From NCBI GenBank assembly GCA_002633025.1, contig NMRB01000093.1:329014-393013 (forward strand): 64,000 nt of DNA, in the 5' to 3' direction. Below are positions 23,913-34,926 of this stretch, one piece after another (positions within the stretch are counted from its first letter, which is position 1; each line of letters starts with the position of its first letter). This DNA comes from Notospermus geniculatus (lineage: Eukaryota > Nemertea > Pilidiophora > Heteronemertea > Lineidae). Below the pieces are notes generated by a model. The model saw only the letters and a program-made list of their open reading frames with translations. It ran no database searches and was not told the origin of the DNA. The position numbers and the translations under genes were made by a program.

Positions 23913-24004
23913 GCTATGTTTGCGAAGGCCGTTCCTGAAATTATTGATATTATGGGCCAAAGAAAGAAATTTGGCGGAAGTTATAGAAAAGAGTCCGGTA
24001 AAAA
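23913..24004 (+). CDS. slo: slo alternative S6/linker exon c (copy 1)
   Basis: A 92-nt exon, phase 0 to 2, acceptor TTTGCATTTCAG, donor GTAAGT, 73 bp after exon b. It encodes AMFAKAVPEIIDIMG then QRKKFGGSYRKESGKK. This is the closest to vertebrate and fly S6 linkers: RKK is intact and FGGSY matches YGGSY. The AMFAK start and EIID motif are shared with exon b, suggesting b and c are the younger duplication. The copy at 28250-28343 has two extra bases. Confidence 0.95.
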
Positions 24005-25408
24005 GTAAGTTACTAACAACACTAACAACGCATGAGCTGTCATGTGCCGTGTGTCCCTTGACATACCCTACGCTATAAGCCGCTAGGACGCACTGCTGGT
24101 ATATGTGCCCTGATTAGCAGCATGTAGTGATTTCAAAATATACCGGACCATGCGTATGTTAGGCTGGTTGTGTATATCTGCACCAATCAGTTGTATCCAC
24201 TAGAAAAGTACTAGAGTTTCTTTGAAAGACGGAATGAAATTCATTAAGGCATTGTACAATATCATCTGGTTGACTGGACTAGAAAAAACAATGATTTTTT
24301 GCACATCATTAAAGCCCCAATACAACATATCTAAGAGGTCTTCAAGGAATGTATTTTTTATTCAATTCAACATTTCGTCATTTTACAATAACTGCACTTC
24401 TATTTCGAGTCGTCACGTAGTTTTCAAATCGATGAAATTTTGATCTGCTCAAAAGTTAGTGAACCTGTCAACTGACTGACTACCGGGTAATACATTTAGT
24501 GTCACTTGCAATAAACCAGCAATGTGGCATCAACGGGTACTATCTCTTGAGCAGATCACTTTATTTTCTGAATGTCAGTGTTCCATTCATCAGCATGTTT
24601 TGCCCCAAGTTATCTTTACCATTTGACCAATTATTGGATTTGCATGCGATGAAATAATTTTTTTTTGGGGGGGGGGGACCTTAATCATTCTGATTAATGG
24701 TTCAGGAACTGATTTTTTTTTCATTTCAAGGTGTTCTTCGGTTAAAAATGAACTTTTGAAGAACCACAACTTGGCCTTTGGTCAAAGGAAATGTCCATCA
24801 TTGCTCTGAAGACCGTCACCTTGCTTTACTTGTAGACTGGTGCAAACACGTTCAGGCAGCTGTAAGGAAGAATCAAACTTTGAGCAAAAAAAGTACAATG
24901 ACTATAGCTGGCTGCTTTGTGGTTGATGTGATGTTTCAAAATCATTCAAGCATCTAACCATCATATTTTGTTGGGGGATTCTATAAAGACATGTAAATTC
25001 GTTTGGTTCATGTATAATCCTCCTGTTTAATCAAAAGTAATTGCACTGAAGAAGACTGATTTCATGAGATATTGACAAATCTCAGATTTGCAAAATGGCC
25101 GACTGGCAGCCATTATTTAATGCCCAATAGAATCTGATAACAGAATGTCATCTCTAAAACATCGGGTATGCATTAACCTACATTGAATACATGTTCATTC
25201 CGAGTAGTAAGCATCTTGAATTCAGAATCCAGTTATGATTTAAGGTAAGACCAAAAATAGAGTCTATTTATTTTTGGTCAGGACTGATATGGTTAACGTT
25301 TAGTAGTTTCAGTTCGTGAAACTGTTCAGATGCTGTCTGATTGGTGTAGAGTATATCAACTTTGCTGATGCGTAGATTAGCCAGATTTGGGTGGACCAGC
25401 ACTATCAC
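24005..25408 (+). other. intron after the S6 cluster (copy 1)
   Basis: Non-coding; contains a poly-T/poly-G run at about 24659-24677. Ends where block C copy 1 ends. Confidence 0.8.
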
Positions 25409-25613
25409 AGCAAAAACTATGTTTTTGGCCCATAAACTTGGTTTTTAGCCTCAAAGTAAAGGATTTTCCAGAAACTTAGTTTTTGGATCCAAAGCGCCAG
25501 TCACTGTCCAAAAACTTAGTTTTTGGGACAAAAACTTAGTTTTTAGCTCAAAAACTAAGTTTTTAGAAGCAAAAACTTAGTTTCTGGACTTATTGGACAA
25601 TCGGCTTGCCATA
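25409..25613. mobile_element. right end of palindromic repeat element
   Basis: A run of about seven variants of AAAAACTTAGTTTTTG, each nearly its own reverse complement, ending TTATTGGACAATCGGCTTGC plus CATA, the inverted counterpart of 13786-13809. TACGGT follows directly. Together with the left end it looks like one intronic inverted-repeat element opened in the middle. Confidence 0.75.
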
Positions 25614-27898
25614 TACGGTTGGCGTAATCAATAGCTCTTTCACGATGTCAGCTAAAGTCAGTCAGCCATGACACCGGCTGCCGAGGGTCGTGCAACATTC
25701 TTATTTGTGATCACACCATTACAGTTGAGTAACAAGAGGTCAGCCAAGTACCTTTGGCCAGATCGATCTGAAAAACACTATAAGCCTGGAATAGCATTTT
25801 TGCACCATGACATGCTACTTTTGAATGCACATCTCCTGTTTATCTTTGCATGTAAAGACAATTCTCAAATTGACGTAAACGAGAAAGATCTGCATACTTC
25901 CGCCGAAATCGCAACCATAACCTCGGTCTGAAACTGAGTGACGTGATGCAGAGAACCCCACAACAGTGGCTTCAACGGCGTTGCATCAGAGTCGACCATT
26001 GCTGAATCATGGAATGTGTCATGACAGCTGGTTTCAGATTGAGGTTGTGGTTGCGATTTCGGCGGAAGTGCACAGATTTACGAATTCGAGAATCGTCTAT
26101 TGAAGATGAGGAACTGGCATGCTCATCTGTACAAAGTGGTTCTGGGGTTACCTTTGCCTTTTTAATTGCAATTACCAAATTGATGGCAGCTTTGGTGACA
26201 CTGACTGTGATTAGGTTGAATAACAACTTCAGCAGTAACTTGGTGGGGTATGTGGTGGTCCAGTTAACACCAATTGAAATGCTGGTTCCTCATTCTTGAC
26301 ATGACGACAATGCCATCAACATCACTCTGCAACCTGCATGTATGAATTTCCAATAACGATCTGAGGTCTGCACTGCTCATGCTGCACGCCTGGCATTTGG
26401 TGGTATTGCCATCTATAACTCAGCTCTACAACGGACATCACTTTAGCTGCTGATATGAAACAGGGTTTGCTGTAGAGCTTGGCAACATCAGATGTCCCTT
26501 TAAAGTGTGAACAGCAATATTTTAAGAGCAAATAAAGTAAGATTGGACCAAACATCATTGAGGGCAGTGTGGTCTCATTATTTTGTGATCCTTCTCCTGT
26601 TTAAATCCTTTACCATTCAACCCTGTTGATCTACGTTTTACATTTCACACTTCATTTCAGGGTGCACTCTCCTTGCCTCCTTTCTACATATGGCACAATT
26701 TGATAACTGTCTTGTGTGGTGCTAGGAAATCACTTGAACCAGTGAGATTGTTTCGTTTACCTATTGATGCTATTGATAAACACACTCCTTGGTTGTAAGT
26801 AAGTGCAACTGGCACATAACAAGTGATTTCCTAGGACATTAAATTCTCTTGCAAAACATCAGATTAGATCTCTAATAAGATCTTGCTGTAACCCTTTCTG
26901 ATGAATGACGAATGTTAGATACCAGCGCATGCCAGTTCCACCCAGCTGTGAAAGGAACTAGGCATATGACAGCTGGTTGATGGTTTGCCTTTCGAAAGAG
27001 ACTGCTTTTATGGCTTGTGCAGAGCAATGTTCACCAACAAAATGCAATTCATGTTTTCTTTTAGGTATCCTCACAGTCTGTGTCAACCCTCTTATTACCC
27101 TGTGGTCATGTCTGTAACCTCCTGATCACGCCCCTGCTTTTCACCTTGTCTTTTTCATCAAGTTTGGTATATTTTGCTGAAATAACAACAAAGAAGGTTT
27201 GACAGGCGCTTTCAGAATACTCTTATCTTGTTGATGATCATTTCAAAGGGATTTGTTGAATGAGCTGTGTTGAAGACAAATTCACATTCAAATTGGCGTC
27301 CGATAAACTGCTGGTTTGTCAGATCAGCGTGTTGTCTCTGGTCAAAACAATGTTTAGTAAAGCCAGCTGCATCAGTAGGCGTTGTTCCTGAAGTGGTTTG
27401 CATGGGCTCAAATGTGATGACATCGTCACAAGTGGTCCAGGTGATTTCAATGAAATGATTTTTTTACTGGGATCACTGATGTCATCAGAAGCTCTCATGT
27501 CGTAGCCCACAATTCAGCATTCTCAGTGATTCAACTCAGACGGAAGGTTTACTCTGGCAACCCAGCTTAGAACCGCTATCGAACGCGGTCTTTGAAAACT
27601 TGTCATGAGGTCATGTGTCGATTGCTTGAAGCCAGCTGAATTACTGGAGATTCTATCTTGAAATCTCGGTACTCACATCAAAAATCCTACTTCAAGTGGT
27701 TTTTGGCCTCTGGAGAACATACTGTAGTATTTGTTGGTACCAGGAATGAGGGACAGAATTCAGTGGCTGGCTGACTTGATTGAATCCTCAGAGTTAGTTT
27801 TTGATGTGCATGGTAGTCACCCTCTCCCACCACATCACTTTCTCCACATGTTCACTCTGCATGTTGTTGTTGCATGGTTTCTCTTTTCGCCATTCCAG
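25614..27898 (+). other. intron before the S6 cluster (copy 2)
   Basis: Counterpart of about 21240-23561. Holds the inverted repeat at 25897-26068; no exon seen. Confidence 0.8.
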
Positions 27899-27990
27899 GC
27901 GATGTTTGCCAGTTTTATACCCGAGATATTAGAAATAGTGAGCCAAAGACCGAAGTACACTGGGTACTATAAACGTGAGGGTGGCAAAAA
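27899..27990 (+). CDS. slo: slo alternative S6/linker exon a (copy 2)
   Basis: Identical in all 92 bases to 23562-23653, same borders and phase. Confidence 0.94.
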
Positions 27991-28087
27991 GTAAGTCTTT
28001 TTTGGAAGCTTGATAACAATGCTGTATGCTGTTCTCTTTGCTAACATTCTTCTTTTCTTCACATTCTTACATTTCTAACTTTTTCAG

Positions 28088-28176
28088 GCAATGTTTGCCA
28101 AGTTTGTGCCCGAAATTATAGATTTACTTGGCGAGGGGAATAAGTACCGTGGCAGCTATAGACAATCAGCGAAGAA
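28088..28176 (+). CDS. slo: slo alternative S6/linker exon b (copy 2)
   Basis: Identical in all 89 bases to 23751-23839, same borders and phase, and the same 97-bp intron after exon a. Confidence 0.94.
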
Positions 28177-28249
28177 GTAAGTTCTACCACACAGTGTTGG
28201 GTTTGGATTTTTGCATGGGCATTTTAGCATTTTCGACTTTGCATTTCAG

Positions 28250-28343
28250 GCTATGTTTGCGAAGGCCGTTCCTGAAATTATTGATATTATGGGCCAAAGA
28301 AAGAAAAATTTGGCGGAAGTTATAGAAAAGAGTCCGGTAAAAA
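28250..28343 (+). pseudogene. slo: slo alternative S6/linker exon c (copy 2), frameshifted
   Basis: Same exon as 23913-24004 but with two additional A in an A run (AAGAAAAATTTGG for AAGAAATTTGG), so it is 94 nt and leaves in the wrong phase. Spliced to the RCK1 exon it meets a stop within a few codons (GCATATAG). It could be a sequencing or assembly error in a homopolymer, or a real null allele of this one alternative exon. Splice sites are intact. Confidence 0.85.
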
Positions 28344-28989
28344 GTAAGTTACTAACAACACTAACAACGCATGAGCTGTCATGTGCCGTGTGTCCCTCGA
28401 CATACCCTACGCTATAAGCCGCTAGGACGCACTGCTGGTATATGTGCCCCGATTAGCAGCATGTAGTGATTTCAAAATATACCGGACCATGCGTATGTTA
28501 GGCTGGTTGTGTATATCTGCACCAATCAGTTGTATCCACCAGAAAAGTACTAAGTTTCTTTGAAAGACGGAATGAAATTCATTAAGGCCTTGTACAGTAT
28601 CATCTGGTTGACTGGACTAGAAAAAACAATGATTTCTTGCACATCATTAAAGCCCCAATACAACATATCTAAGAGGTCTTCAATGAATGTATTTTTTATT
28701 CAATTCAACATTTCGTCATTTTACAATAAGTGCACTTCTATTTCGAGTTGTCACGTAGTTTTCAAATCCATGAAATGTTGATCTGCTCAAAAGTTAGTGA
28801 ACCTGTCCACTGACTGACTAATACATTTAGTGTCATTTGCAATAAACCAGCAATGTGGCATCAACGGGTACTAGATCTTGAGCAGATCACTTTATTTTCT
28901 GAATGTCAGTGTTCCATTCATCAGCATGTTTTGCCCCAAGTTATTACCATTTGACCAATTATTGGATTTGCATGCGATGAAATAATTTT

Positions 28990-29010
28990 GGGGGGGGGGG
29001 GGGGNGGGGG
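28990..29010. repeat. poly-G tract with an N
   Basis: A run of G interrupted by an unread base at 29005; the copy 1 equivalent (about 24667-24677) is shorter. Confidence 0.9.
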
Positions 29011-31740
29011 TGGAACCTTAATCCTTCTGATTAATGGTTCAGGAACTGATTTTTTTTACATTTAAAGGTGTTCTTCGGTTAAAAATGAACTTTTGAAGAA
29101 CCACAACTTGGCCTTTGGTGAAAGGAAATGTCCATCATTGCTCTGAAGACCGTCACCTTGCTTTACTTGTAGACTGGTGCAAACACGTTCAGGCAGTTGT
29201 AAGGAAGAATCAAACTTTGAGCAAAAAAAGTACAATGACTTACAAAGCTGGCTGCTTTGTGGTTGATGTGATATTTCAAAATCATTCAAGCATCTAACCA
29301 TCATATTTTGGGGGGGATTCATGTAAATTCGTTTGGTTCATGTGTAATCCTGTTTAATCAAAAGTAACTGCACTGAAGAAGACTCTGATTTCATGAGATA
29401 TTGACAAATCTCACATTTTCAAAATGGCCGATTGGCAGCCATTTTGATAAAAGAACGTCATCTCTAAAACATCGGGTATGCATTAACCTACATTGAATAC
29501 ATGTTTATTCCAAGGAGTAAGCATCTTGAATTCAGAATCCAGTTATGATTTAAGGTAAGACCAAAAATAGAGTCTTTATTTATTTTTGGTCAGGACTGAT
29601 ATGGTTAACGTTTAGTAGTTTCAGTTCATGAAACTGTTAAGATGCTGTCTGATTGGTGTAGAGTATATCAACTTTGCTGATGCGTAGATTAGCCAGATTT
29701 GGGTGGACCAGCACTATCACCATCCATAGTCCGTTGTTTCCCTTCGATGGACCCTAAAATAATTGTAAACCGGACCCTTGACTTCTTTTTACCAGGCAGA
29801 CATTACTATTACAGTTTTGTGATGTAACAATTTGACTATTTTCATTTTATTTTCAAACAATGCAGACATAGTGAACAAATGTCATGAAATGCAAAAGGTT
29901 ATGGTCTTTGGCTGAATTGGTTGGTTGAAGGTGGTGGCTTCAAATTTGTGGGACGGGGGATAGCAGATTGTCAGTCAAATAGCATAATTTCCAGCTGCCA
30001 TACTTACCTGCCGAGTGTCTATGAAATGAACACCTACATCTGTTAGAAAGCACAAAGTTCTAAGTGTAGCTTAGCTTGATTGTTAAGTTAACAATCATAA
30101 GCAGGCTTAGCAGTACTGTCAGTAATGCCTCAAAGGGTCTCTATTCAGAAATCCCTGTTGTAAATTTCTTTCCTCTACAAATAAAAATTTGGACATTCAT
30201 TGCTTTATTTTCCTTTTTCTTATAATTTTTGCCATCAATTTCCAAGATGGCTTTAGAAACATTTTACCTAATTTTGTTTATATTTGATTTATGCCTTGGG
30301 CAGACAACCTGAATCTCCTCTCTCATGTGTGTCCTGCTTCTTGTCCCCTATTGTGGTCCCCTTGTGGTCTGGTGTCTGGTGACATGTCCCTATTTTGAAA
30401 TCACGCTCTACAAAGCTGCATGATTTAGGCATAAACCAAGACATTTCTATGCCTGTTTTTGCAGAAAAAGGTATAAAAATGTTCCTTGGTGATGTCAAAT
30501 TCTTGGTGATCCTGATGTGTTGCCTTGTTGTACAGAATTGTTGATGCAAATGGCGAAATGCTGTGTGCATACTGTAAATGTAAAATGTATAGAAATATTG
30601 TAAATATGCCATAGAAAACAGTTAGGAAAATGTCAACCAAGGAACCTGGACCACCTGGTAAAGCAGCCAATAGTTCACAGGGAATCCAAGGACCAACAAG
30701 AACCCCTCTTATCTCACACTGAAAAGAAGCTTGGTCGATGGGTGTGGGCCATCTGTGTCCTTCCTTTGGAATTCATGCACATAGTTATCATGTGATCAAT
30801 ATACAAGAACCAGTACTGTGATGTATTTTTCCAACTGCAGCTCTTGTTAAGATGATCCTAGAATAGCAGTGGGTGATTGTGTGTGATGAGATGTTAGATA
30901 GGTTTTTGGTCCATTTCGTTCATTCTTTTGAGTTGAACTTGTGTTGATGATGAAATTTCCAAGACAATTTTTAAGTTTGAAGCAATGACAAACATGCATG
31001 TAGGCCTATTTGAATATGTTCTTTACAAGTCATTGACTTTTACTTCCCAATCTTCTGTCAAATAAAGTGGCAAATGTGAAATGTAGAGTGACAGTGTTGC
31101 TATTTATTGCTTTGATGTTGGTGTCCGCAATACATGGGATATTTGGAATATGCTCATTTGCTCATGCAAACAGTTTTTTTTTCAAATGAATGTAACTGCA
31201 CACAGTGATGCCATGGAATGCAACACAACACACTATGCATGCAGAATTACATCATTCTTCAGCACAAGGTATCCACAACAAATTAAGAGTTGAATTTATT
31301 TTTTTTGCACAAAAATACTTGCTGGAGAATGACACACCAGTGAGGCAGACTGTCAGAGATGAATCACTTTACAAAATACAGAACTATTTAGATGACATTT
31401 TATCACTCTCATCTTCTCAAAGGAATACTTTCACACATGGAAATCAAAACTTCGTCACTCTTTCAAGTATGGTAGAATTTCACACTTGCATGGCCAGCTG
31501 CTCTCAACATTATGGAACACCATATTTTGGTAGTATCATTTCTTTTGGTAGACAATAAATTTGAAATGTTTTATCATTCTTTTATATACTGTTTTATCAT
31601 TCTTTTATGAAAGGTTTTATTGTTCTTTTATAGATTCTGTGAATGTTGTCATGCACAAGTCTTCACATATCCTCCACAGTCTTAGATTCTAAAACCTCCA
31701 TCTTCCAGTATCTGAGATGATTTTCCTGAAACTGACAAAC

Positions 31741-31890
31741 ATTGAAGTCACTTGTTTTGCCAAATCTTCTACTTGAACTATTCATATAAACACTGAAGTC
31801 ACTTGTTTTGCCAAATCTTCTACTTGAACTATTCATATAAACACTGAAGTCATTTGTTTTGCCAAATCTTCTACTTGAACTATTCACATA
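31741..31890. repeat. 51-bp minisatellite, three units
   Basis: Three near-identical 51-bp units beginning ACTGAAGTCACTTGTTTTGC. As 51 is a multiple of three, the minus strand reads as a repeated 17-residue peptide (MNSSSRRFGKTSDFSVY), but this is a by-product of unit length, with no start context or neighbour to support coding. Confidence 0.85.
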
Positions 31891-33183
31891 CTATAATAAT
31901 CAAGAGAATTTTCTTGTGTTATCTCAGGTGAACAGTCTCTTGACCATTTCATCGAGATACAACCGGTAGAAATTCTGTTCAAGTACGATGGTCTTTACAA
32001 TTTGCCACTCTTGAAGAACCCCAATGACAGTGTCCAAAATCATTCCAGATTACTTATCTATCATTATGTGCACATATATTTTGTCTGCTGATGCATGTGC
32101 AAAACAGTAAATGTTGTTCCATTGTGCAACATTACACTGTTTGTCATGCAACTTTTCTTCTTTATGCACGTCTAATGATGTTTACGGTTTCAGAGGGTGG
32201 GTATATTTTGCTTGTGATTAGAAGTGTAACCAAAGAGGACTGCATGTGTTTGCATTGAAGAGTTGGAGTTATGACCAGCTTCAGGATGTCTTGATGTCAA
32301 GCAAGCCTTTGATCTGGTTGATTCCAACTTTGTATGCCAAGATTAATTGTGATCCGTTCTGGCAAAACCAGTCACACGTCGCTCAAAGGTGAGCCTTAAT
32401 GAACTAAGATGACACCAGGAAGATGACAATGGAAGAAATAGATTGTTTCAGATTTCATAATAGACAGACAATATGATTGAAACTGACAAACATTTGGTCT
32501 CAACGTGCCATTAGCTAAGAGCGACATATGCCTGGTTTGCCAGAACGGGTCACAAATAGTAAAAGCATTGATTCCTGAAACCAAGCTTTGCAAATCATTG
32601 CTGATTCAGGAGTCAGTGCTTCATTTTGCATGTATTGGTGATGAATATTGAGTTTCATTTGTTTATATTTAACATTCTCTCACTAGAAATGGACTCTTTG
32701 GTATTATCTTATTGATCACTTTGTTTTCAGGTTGTCATAGTCTATGTTAATGCACAGGATTGCAAGTTCTTTTACAGTGACATGCTTGACAAAAGTAATT
32801 TGCATCCAAGGATCTACTGTATCACTTGAAGACAGCAACTTAAAATTCTGTACATGATGTGTTAGTTCGTTTGAATTGAATTGCCATTCATCGATGACAA
32901 TTTCTTCACTGTTTTACTGTCTTCTGTCATTATCAGTCACTACTTCATATCTCCTTGCCAATGTTCTTGAAAGTTCCTGTGGAGCTGATTGCCATAACTT
33001 ATTGCTCTTATGTGTAGCAGTTTACCAAGTTCCCAGGGCAGCACAGAAGAATTCAAGCCTTTAAGTGACTGAAAAGAAGTAATGCACAGTACCATCTAAG
33101 ACTGAAAGGATTACAACACCCATCGAGAAGGCTTTCTTTGACTTTGGCAATGTTATTCTTGATGAATCAATCCAATTTTTCAG

Positions 33184-33294
33184 GCATATAGTAGTATGTG
33201 GCCATATCACATTTGACTCAGTTTCCAACTTCCTCAGTGACTTCTTACACAAGGATCGAGAGGATGTGGATGTAGAAATCGTATTCTTACACAA
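33184..33294 (+). CDS. slo: slo exon: RCK1 beta-A region
   Basis: A 111-nt exon, phase 2 to 2, acceptor TTTTTCAG, donor GTAAGT. It opens with [17 protein letters not shown], the first strand and turn of the RCK1 Rossmann fold (human [17 protein letters not shown]), and continues [20 protein letters not shown]. The acidic DREDVDV stretch corresponds to the RCK1 Ca2+-site region holding human D362 and D367. The first base completes a Lys with any of the three S6 exons. Confidence 0.97.
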
Positions 33295-33517
33295 GTAAGT
33301 GAAATGATGTCCATTGATGTGATATGATGTCAACTGACGTTATTGGCTTTGGCCTACCTTCATTTTACTTCCAGCTAGAAGTAGTAAAACTTCTGAGTGT
33401 TGGCCAACTTTTTGCATCATCATCACATAAGTTGTGCCTTTGCAAATGTTTCTGTGGTTCATCAGCAGTGTTTGATTGTGATGGACTTAGTGATCTTGCA
33501 TGTTGATTGGTTTTCAG

Positions 33518-33623
33518 GCAACCACCGGACTTGGAGTTGGAGGGTTTATTCAAAAGACATTTCACGCAAGTGGAGTTCTTTCTTGGTACTGTGATGGATT
33601 CAAATGATTTGGAGAGAGTTTGT
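33518..33623 (+). CDS. slo: slo exon: RCK1, second segment
   Basis: A 106-nt exon, phase 2 to 0, 223 bp after the previous one. It encodes [20 protein letters not shown] followed by [15 protein letters not shown]. The core [15 protein letters not shown] matches human [19 protein letters not shown] replaces the human ISPN at the exon start. Confidence 0.96.
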
Positions 33624-33735
33624 GTAAGTAAATTATAATTTTTATCAACGTGCTTATCCTCAGCTCTCCTCTTCAATCTGATGTCGTTCTGTTTATTGGC
33701 AGAGTTTCCCATAACATATTTCATTCTTTTTGCAG

Positions 33736-33888
33736 ATCAAAGAGGCAGACGCCTGTCTTGTTTTGGCAAATAAGTACTGTGAGGACCCAGATGCAGAAGA
33801 TGCTGCCAACATTATGCGAGTGATATCTATAAAAAACTACCACTCAGATATCAAGGTCATTGTACAACTGATGCAATATCACAATAAG
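33736..33888 (+). CDS. slo: slo exon: RCK1, third segment
   Basis: A 153-nt exon, phase 0 at both ends, acceptor TTTTGCAG. It encodes [20 protein letters not shown], then [20 protein letters not shown] and [11 protein letters not shown], aligning without gaps to human IESADACLILANKYC and on. This is a highly conserved part of the RCK1 fold that helps form the gating ring. Confidence 0.97.
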
Positions 33889-34474
33889 GTAAGCTTTAGC
33901 TGTTATCTGAAGATCTCTTTTGCATTAGGCGTTTATCCATTTATCCGTTGCTGTTGAAGTGGTCCTTGGCTGGTTTAAGAGGCCTTGAATGGTGTTTTGT
34001 AATTGACCTGAAACTTGGAGGCATTAAAGGCATGTGAAATGGCCCAATTATGAAACTCGAATCACTTTTTGTGGCCATGTCAAATTAATACATCTCGTCT
34101 GGTGTTCAGCACCATTAGAAGCATCATCACGACTACATTCACTATTGCATCTGAACTAGGGACACGTCATTACCATTAAGATCCTGTCTGGGTGCAGTTG
34201 CATCTTCATCACCGTCATTCATTGGTCATGTCATTATATTCAAAGCAGCTATTTCTGTTTGGGTCTTTCCTGTAATTTAGTCTCTGGCTGATATACCTTC
34301 ATCTGTGAGTCCCTTTCAAGTTCCATTGGTTTGTAAATAACATATCTGGTGTAAAATTAACCAAAAAAGTGACAAAAATGTACCATCAAAGGAGCCCAAG
34401 AGAATCATCCCTAGTTATTTTAAAACTCCAACAATCTCTTGATAATACGGATGTTTCATCTATCATGTCATCAT

Positions 34475-34510
34475 ATCAAAATTAATTTGAGATTTCAAAT
34501 TAATTTTGAT
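34475..34510. repeat. 16-bp-arm perfect palindrome
   Basis: ATCAAAATTAATTTGA, four-base loop, and its exact complement; a small stem-loop with no run of T after it. Confidence 0.9.
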
Positions 34511-34777
34511 CACGCTATACCTGGGTGGACACTCATCATCAGAACATCATCATCATATTTGGTTCCTTGTGCCATTTTCGACTCATAAAACCCACTTTGT
34601 CCCTTTCCCATAAAAGGGAATTTTGAATGGATTGTTGGAAAACCAGTACCTACCTAATTTGAACCATTTACCTGTACCTTGAGCATGCACATGAGTGGTC
34701 CAGATGTGTTGCATATGTGTACCTCCCCTTTGATTATCATGCCCCAAGCATGTGATGTGTGTAAGGTTTGTCCATTC

Positions 34778-34926
34778 GTCCTCTTAGTAAGAAAAGTTCA
34801 TAAGTAACATTTTCAGCAAAATCTCCTTTTCGCTACCACTGCACTTACTACATGATTTTGGGGAATATACATCACTTACGAACTTTGCTATTGAATGTCA
34901 CTTATGAACTTTTTTATTGAGAGGAC
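34778..34926. mobile_element. 149-bp inverted-repeat element
   Basis: Imperfect ends of about 37 bp: GTCCTCTTAGTAAG followed by AAAAGTTCATAAGTAACATT, and the complement at 34890-34926. The central part is related to about 50772-50880 and its allele at about 61755-61861, all sharing GTCACTTATGAACTTTT, so it is a dispersed family. Confidence 0.7.

Larger units (their letters stand above)
21240..25408. repeat. large duplicated block C, copy 1
   Basis: Matches 25614-29720 with small indels. It carries the three alternative S6 exons. It ends at GCACTATCAC, after which this copy runs into AAACTTAGTTTTT repeats while copy 2 continues as single-copy intron. Confidence 0.9.
25614..29720. repeat. large duplicated block C, copy 2
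   Basis: Second copy of 21240-25408, starting at the TACGGT target and continuing into the single-copy intron that leads to RCK1. Small deletions, for example 30 bp near 27020, and an N in a poly-G run at 29005 distinguish it. Confidence 0.9.
28344..33183 (+). other. 4.8-kb intron between S6 cluster and RCK1
   Basis: Contains the N-bearing poly-G tract (28990-29010) and a three-unit 51-bp minisatellite (31741-31890). Beyond 29720 it is single-copy in this window. Open frames here, such as 30289-30612 on the minus strand, show no recognisable family. Confidence 0.78.

Noticed and set aside
7823-29720. True tandem duplication of a whole S2-S6 module as exchangeable exon sets
   Set aside because: The encoded proteins are identical, the copy begins inside an exon without an acceptor, and the borders fall at two halves of one inverted-repeat element; an allele placed in a gap explains all three. 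Not excluded until long reads are seen.
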